Assembly (NCBI GenBank): GCA_964607765.1 | Contig: CAZSNT010000182.1 | Location: 1 to 19,264, forward strand | DNA length: 19,264 nucleotides | Reading direction: 5' to 3' | Source: CAZSNT01 sp964607765 | GTDB lineage: Bacteria; Verrucomicrobiota; Lentisphaeria; Oligosphaerales; JABHEG01 | In this document: positions 14,806-19,264 of the stretch, piece by piece | How the letters are laid out: each line of letters opens with the position of its first letter | How positions within the stretch are numbered: position 1 is the first letter of the stretch | The notes under the pieces: generated by a model | Told to the model about the DNA's origin: nothing | Databases searched by the model: none | What the model saw: only the letters and a program-made list of their open reading frames with translations | Program-made: the position numbers and the translations under genes

Positions 14806-17800
14806 TCAGAACCCGCCCAGCGATCGCAGGTGTTCGGCCGCCTGCGTTGGGTTTGTGCTTATGAGGATAATCTCCAGAGCGGTTTCGTTGTCGAGGTCCA
14901 GTGCCACGCCCTCGGGCTTGCCGTCCAAAGGGATGCCGGCGAGTGGAATCCACTTGCCTTCGCGCAACTCGCCGAGCGTGGCGCGCAGGCCCTGCACGTC
15001 GCTGGCGACACGTAGGGTTCCCGGGTAGAAGCCGGTGACCAGGAGATGCTCGGACTGGCGCAGATCCTTGCCGTCGAGCGCGATCACGATGGCGTGCGTG
15101 TCGGTCTCCAAGACCGGCACGCCTTTGCGGGACACCGGGCCCTGCGCCTGTACCGCCAGCAGCTCGCCTGCGGACGACAGGTGCGCGAAGCCAGGCTTCA
15201 TCGGTGCCAGCGAAAGGGTCAGGCCGACCTCTCTGAGGGTCACGGGTGTGAGGTCCTCAGTTCCAAAGAACTTGGGCAGGCCCGTGTGGAAGGGCTCGTG
15301 CGGTTTGGCCTGGTGTCGGTTATACAGCACCCAGGCGTTACCCTGCCGGGTCTTGACACCAAAGCAATGAAGCTTGGGGTCCTGAGGCGCGAGCTCGTGT
15401 CCCTTCACGCCGGCCAGTGCCAGGAACGCCGGGTAGATGGCGCTGGCGGCCAGGACCTTTTCCTCGACTTCCAACGGGTCGGCGGTGAAGACCACACGCC
15501 CCTTGCCCAGGTCGTGGACGGCGGCGACGGGACGCCCCTCCTCGTCCACGGCCGCGGCCTTGGCGCCACGGAGTCGGAGCGTGAGTCGTTGCCGGCCCTG
15601 GTAGGCGCGCAAGCCCGCGAGCAGGCCCGTGGGGCGGATGGCGTCGCGGGCCCTCCCGAGCTTGCTGAGGCCGTTCTCGCCCGGCTCGTCGGCCGCCACG
15701 CCGCAGAGCGCCACCAAGCGCTGCGGATGGCGTCGCTGCAAGTCGCCGGCATCGTAACAGACGTCCCCGCTCACGTACAAGGCCCCGCCTTGGCGAACGA
15801 AGCGCTCGAGACGCGTCATCGTTGCGTCTGACGGCAGGTAGGGCAGGGGGGCGAGAAGCGCCTTGCACGCCGGCGGGAGCTCGGCGAGATTGGCTTCGTG
15901 GATCACGCCGAAATCAACGCGCTGATTCATCATCTCATTGAGCGCCCGGTAGAGCGATTCGTTCAGCGGCCAGTAGCTCAGACGATGCCCATCCGGAAGC
16001 AGGACGTAGACCTCGGGCGGCCGGTACACGGGCTGGATGGATGCGGTCAGGAGACCGATTGCCCGGTAGACCTTGGCAATGTCCTTGGGCACGTGATCCT
16101 GCCGGAACGTGCCATAGGCGAAGATCGCCTCCCAGGAATCGCGCCAGGTCCAGTTGGCGATGAAGGCGCCGCCCAGGCCGAGGGCGTAGTGGCTGATGAA
16201 CTGGTACCGGGTGAACTGCTCCTCCTTGCTCTCGGAATTGCCGCCGGGCGTCGGGTGCGACTTTGACCCGAACTCGCCGTTGGAGGCCGGCACGCCGCGA
16301 TACCGCATGTCGATTTCCTTGAACTGTGAGGGGAACCGGTGCAGCGGCCCGTAGAAGTGCCGGTTCATCAGCTGCAGGCCGTCACTGGCCCGGAGGGGAT
16401 CCGAGAAACGGGATTGCGGGACTTCCTGGAGGAATCCCACCGACGTGATCAGGTCGGGGCGGACGGCGCGCATTTCCTCCGAAAGCACTCGCACCCACCT
16501 CGCCAATTCCCGGCTTGCCACGGTTCTCACATCGTAGGATCGCAGATCGCCCCACTCGTTGGAGAGTCCTCCGCACGTGACCTTCCCGTAGGGCCGCACT
16601 CCGTCGTACTTGCGTTCCGTAAACCGCTCGAGCCAGGCGTTCTGCCGCGGTGTATCCGCCAGCGCCAACGACGGCTCGTTGCGGTGATCCACGAGGAAGA
16701 GCGGCAAATCCCCGTAGCGCTCCGCAATGAAACGCGCCCGTTCCTTCTCCTTGGCGAGGGCATCGGTCTCCGGAAGGAAACTCCCCGTACCTTCGTGGTA
16801 CATCGCCACGCCATACTTGTGCGCCAGGTAGACCATCATGTCCCGGAATCTGACCTCTTCCCTGTCGCCGCGGAGCTTCCACATCATGAAGGACCGGGAG
16901 AGGCGGACGCCGTAGTCCCGCATGTCCCGGAAATCACGGGCGATGGTGAGGGGGGAACAAGTCCGGTACGAAAGACTGGTCCAGAACTGCTGTGTTCCTG
17001 TGAGGAACATGCCTCGGTCGCGAATCCGGAGGACATTGTCACGAAGCGTGAGCCGGGGCGCGGCCTTGAGGACATCCTCATTCCAGACCACGAAGCCATT
17101 CGTGTCTTCCCGGTCGATCTCCTCGCCGCGCTCGAGAAGCACGGCGTCGATTCGGTAGAGGTCGCCATCGAAGCGGTCTGGCCCCCAGGCGCACTGGACT
17201 GTCTCCGAGGATCTGGGGCCAATATCGACCCCTTGCTGCTCGGTGAAGACGATCGTGTCCCGCTCAAGATCGCGGACGGCGAACTTCACCGTGCACGAGC
17301 GCTCTTTCTCATCGAAGTTTGAGACACGCGTCGTCAGTTCCACGGCTTCACCGTCCCTGTAGCACGCCAGGTCGCTGGCCGTCTCGTGCAGGAAAACGGG
17401 GTTGCGGAGTCGTTTCACGAGCCGGACAAAGCCCTGACACAACTCGGCGTTCTCGGCCGAGAACAGGTCCAGCGTGTCCACTCCGAAAAAGGCCCAGGCA
17501 GAGCCCTTGTAGACCCCGGTGTAGTTCAGCATCAGACCGCCGGCCGGGCCGCGCTTGCGCCCGTAACGGTCGTAGGTCTCCAGCAACGGCGTGTATCGGC
17601 ATTTCTCCTGCGTGGTGCAGTACCAGTTCGCGCCGGTCACGCCCACGGCAGCCATGCCGCCGAGGTCACCCTCGACAGTGGCGTCGGACGCGAACACGGT
17701 CTGGCCTTCGGCCGCCCGCGCCCGCACGGCGTGTTCCAGCGGGTAGCCGGCATCAAAGACGCTGATCTGGTCGGGTTCGGTCTCGAGGAAGTCGTGATGC

Positions 17801-19149
17801 TTGCCATTGCGCGTGTTCATGTGCGGGGGAATGGTGTGAACACGAAAACCGTCGAACCACGCGGTGCCGCGGCCATGGAGGAGCAGCGACAGAGTCGCAC
17901 GGCCTGTGCCCTCGGGAACCTGGACTCGTCCATTGAGGAGCGTCCAGGGCGTCGTGCCTTTCTTGATCTTCGTCTGTCCCCAGGTGATGCGTTCGCCGTC
18001 CGCCCTGTAGAAGTTGACGGCCGCATAGGCACCCGCGCCGTCCCGGACTCCGTCGGCTTTCACATATCCCTCAATGCCCAGGAACGCGCCGGCCGGAAGC
18101 GGCGGGAGCTGTGCCTTCAGTTCGTACCAGGTCACAGGCGCGTCTTCCCGCACCGTGACTCGCGCACACCCGCCGTTGGTCTTGCCCTGGTCGGGGTCAA
18201 AGCTCATCTCCACCCCGGGCACGCTCTCGTGTGTCTCCCAGCCGGTCAGTTCGTGATCGAACGATGAGTTCGCCAGGAACTGCGCGTCGGGGCCGCTTGC
18301 ATAGAGATGATCGAAGGCATAGCCGCCCATGGACACGAAACTCCCGCCGCGTCGGAGGAAGCGCTGAAACGGTTTCCGCGCCGCCGCGGGGAAGGCCGGT
18401 CCGTAGGGCAGCACCATCAGGTCCAGGCGCTCGGGGTCGAGCGCTGACACGGACGCCATGTCCTGAGCGGACAGCATCACCACCGGCACCCCCGCGTCCC
18501 GGAGAACACGGGCCAGGTGCTCCGGATCGGAGGGATGGGCCGTGCGTGGCACATTGGTATCGCAGAAGATCCCCACACCACGTTCGCTGGTCTGCATGAC
18601 TGCAATCCTCTTTTTCCAAGGGATGATGTCCACCCGTTGCACCTTCATTCCAAGCCACCTGGTGTCCGGACTTTCGCCCCGTTCCGCCGGCGAGAACAGC
18701 GGACAGCGTAACGCCGCCTCGACAGTCTTCCCCTCCAAAGCCCACTCCGGCACGGACAGCTCGATCACGGACGATGCGTCCCGGGGGGAGAGGGATCTCA
18801 CCGGTTTGCCGTTCACCAAAAGCTGCACCTCATACGGCGTGCCGAACAGATCCGCGGGGACGCTCTGGGGCAAGACGAGAATATCGTAGCCGTAGCCCGG
18901 CGCGACCGGAATCCGAATCGTGGCATCCTGCTTGCCCTTTCCGGTCCAGGCCGAGCCCCCGTCTGGGGTATGCCAGCCTTTGACCAGGTACTGGTGGAAG
19001 GCCGGGCTCTCGCCCTGCAGGCGGATGCTGACCTCCTCCGTGAGGCCGGCGCCGGCGGGCCGGACGCCGCTGTCAGCCGCGACGCAGCCGCCCGCAGCCA
19101 ACGTGACGAGCGCGCAGCCAGTGGCTCTCAACATGATTCCGAGTGTCAT
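14806..19149 (-). CDS. Very large multidomain clan GH-A glycoside hydrolase, putative lipoprotein
   Basis: 1447 residues. The start at 19149 has GGAAGGA 8 bases upstream. The N-terminus is hydrophobic and reaches TLAAGGC, a weak lipobox. Residues about 35 to 175 are a beta-sandwich. About 181 to 285 is a glutamine-amidotransferase-like fold (RIAVMQTSERGVGIF, LDLMVLPYGPAFP, FLRRGGSFVSMGGYA). About 290 to 440 is a CBM4/9-like jelly roll (NSSFDHELTGWE, GTAWFDGFRVHTI). About 580 to 690 is an immunoglobulin-like region. The TIM barrel runs from about 706 to 1010. In it FLVDHRNEPSL gives the acid/base Glu in NEP (E825), and ASNGEFGSKSH gives the nucleophile Glu (E959), the GH5/GH-A arrangement. About 1045 to 1200 is a second amidotransferase-like domain (VYVLLPDGHRLSYW, RFVRQGGALYVSGDV) like the middle domain of GH42 beta-galactosidases. 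A beta-domain closes the protein. It is an exo- or endo-glycosidase of unknown substrate, closest in layout to GH42/GH5-type enzymes. The frame is intact. Confidence 0.85.
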   Translation of the reverse strand: MTLGIMLRATGCALVTLAAGGCVAADSGVRPAGAGLTEEVSIRLQGESPAFHQYLVKGWHTPDGGSAWTGKGKQDATIRIPVAPGYGYDILVLPQSVPADLFGTPYEVQLLVNGKPVRSLSPRDASSVIELSVPEWALEGKTVEAALRCPLFSPAERGESPDTRWLGMKVQRVDIIPWKKRIAVMQTSERGVGIFCDTNVPRTAHPSDPEHLARVLRDAGVPVVMLSAQDMASVSALDPERLDLMVLPYGPAFPAAARKPFQRFLRRGGSFVSMGGYAFDHLYASGPDAQFLANSSFDHELTGWETHESVPGVEMSFDPDQGKTNGGCARVTVREDAPVTWYELKAQLPPLPAGAFLGIEGYVKADGVRDGAGAYAAVNFYRADGERITWGQTKIKKGTTPWTLLNGRVQVPEGTGRATLSLLLHGRGTAWFDGFRVHTIPPHMNTRNGKHHDFLETEPDQISVFDAGYPLEHAVRARAAEGQTVFASDATVEGDLGGMAAVGVTGANWYCTTQEKCRYTPLLETYDRYGRKRGPAGGLMLNYTGVYKGSAWAFFGVDTLDLFSAENAELCQGFVRLVKRLRNPVFLHETASDLACYRDGEAVELTTRVSNFDEKERSCTVKFAVRDLERDTIVFTEQQGVDIGPRSSETVQCAWGPDRFDGDLYRIDAVLLERGEEIDREDTNGFVVWNEDVLKAAPRLTLRDNVLRIRDRGMFLTGTQQFWTSLSYRTCSPLTIARDFRDMRDYGVRLSRSFMMWKLRGDREEVRFRDMMVYLAHKYGVAMYHEGTGSFLPETDALAKEKERARFIAERYGDLPLFLVDHRNEPSLALADTPRQNAWLERFTERKYDGVRPYGKVTCGGLSNEWGDLRSYDVRTVASRELARWVRVLSEEMRAVRPDLITSVGFLQEVPQSRFSDPLRASDGLQLMNRHFYGPLHRFPSQFKEIDMRYRGVPASNGEFGSKSHPTPGGNSESKEEQFTRYQFISHYALGLGGAFIANWTWRDSWEAIFAYGTFRQDHVPKDIAKVYRAIGLLTASIQPVYRPPEVYVLLPDGHRLSYWPLNESLYRALNEMMNQRVDFGVIHEANLAELPPACKALLAPLPYLPSDATMTRLERFVRQGGALYVSGDVCYDAGDLQRRHPQRLVALCGVAADEPGENGLSKLGRARDAIRPTGLLAGLRAYQGRQRLTLRLRGAKAAAVDEEGRPVAAVHDLGKGRVVFTADPLEVEEKVLAASAIYPAFLALAGVKGHELAPQDPKLHCFGVKTRQGNAWVLYNRHQAKPHEPFHTGLPKFFGTEDLTPVTLREVGLTLSLAPMKPGFAHLSSAGELLAVQAQGPVSRKGVPVLETDTHAIVIALDGKDLRQSEHLLVTGFYPGTLRVASDVQGLRATLGELREGKWIPLAGIPLDGKPEGVALDLDNETALEIILISTNPTQAAEHLRSLGGF

Positions 19150-19157
19150 TGGGACCG

Positions 19158-19164
19158 TCCTTCC
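19158..19164 (-). promoter_or_regulatory. Ribosome binding site of the 1447-residue GH-A gene
   Basis: The minus strand reads GGAAGGA, 8 bases before the ATG at 19149, which supports this start rather than the Met at residue 6. Confidence 0.6.
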
Positions 19165-19210
19165 GTAATGTCTTTGAAGTTCACAGCCGTCCCATGGGAT
19201 GGCCAGTCCG

Positions 19211-19264
19211 TGCCCGTGCCCGTGCCCAGCGCAGCGGTGCCCGTGCCCGTGCCCAGCGCAGCGG
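19211..19264. repeat. Two perfect tandem copies of a 27-bp repeat at the window end
   Basis: The unit begins tgcccgtgcccgtgccc and ends agcgcagcgg; copy 1 is 19211-19237 and copy 2 is 19238-19264. Each copy contains a smaller tgcccg hexamer repeat. The array runs off the window, so the copy number is unknown. It lies about 60 bases upstream of the GH-A gene start. Confidence 0.9.

Overview
The window is GC-rich bacterial DNA, densely coded, holding seven recognisable genes and one broken gene. Nearly all of them encode exported carbohydrate-active proteins: a Tat-exported sulfatase, a very large DUF6259 protein, a ThuA-like protein, a right-handed beta-helix GH141-like enzyme, a clan GH-A glycosidase of more than 1400 residues, and enzymes carrying CBM9-like or DNRLRE modules. 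No SusC/SusD pair, transporter, regulator, tRNA, rRNA, CRISPR array or transposase is visible. This gene content is typical of the PVC group (Planctomycetota, Verrucomicrobiota, Lentisphaerota, Kiritimatiellota). That placement is inference from gene families, with no phylogenetic marker in the window.

Layout. Bases 1-883 (+) hold the 3' end of a glycosidase-like gene with a C-terminal DNRLRE/CBM96-like module. Facing it is a ThuA-like gene (2020-965, -). A 396-bp gap, holding a cluster of CGTCAT hexamers, separates this from a DUF6259 gene (6982-2417, -) and the sulfatase just upstream of it (8758-7109, -), which probably share a transcript. An SMP-30-like beta-propeller lipoprotein gene (8943-9866, +) diverges from the sulfatase and converges on a GH141-like beta-helix gene (12658-9893, -). 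Next comes a damaged chimeric gene (14652-12833, -): the first part of a GH5-like lipoprotein enzyme joined out of frame to the C-terminal half of a GH78 alpha-L-rhamnosidase. Last is a 1447-residue multidomain GH-A lipoprotein (19149-14806, -). The window ends in two perfect copies of a 27-bp repeat.

Taken together the locus looks like an extracellular or periplasmic glycan-degradation cluster. The sulfatase would strip sulfate esters. The GH141-like, GH78-derived and GH-A enzymes would act on fucose-, rhamnose- or other deoxysugar-containing polymers, and CBM9-like, DNRLRE and jelly-roll modules would hold the enzymes on the polymer. The specific substrate (fucoidan, ulvan, rhamnogalacturonan or a host glycan) cannot be read from sequence alone.

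The most notable observation is the broken GH5/GH78 chimera. It shows three separate lesions: an in-frame TAG, an out-of-frame fusion of two glycosidase families, and an in-frame internal deletion that appears to remove the GH78 catalytic-base segment. It is either a recently dying gene made by recombination or an assembly error, and reads across the two junctions would settle which. I do not see a clearly new kind of biological system here. The large DUF6259 protein and the 1447-residue GH-A protein are the best candidates for uncharacterised enzyme activity.
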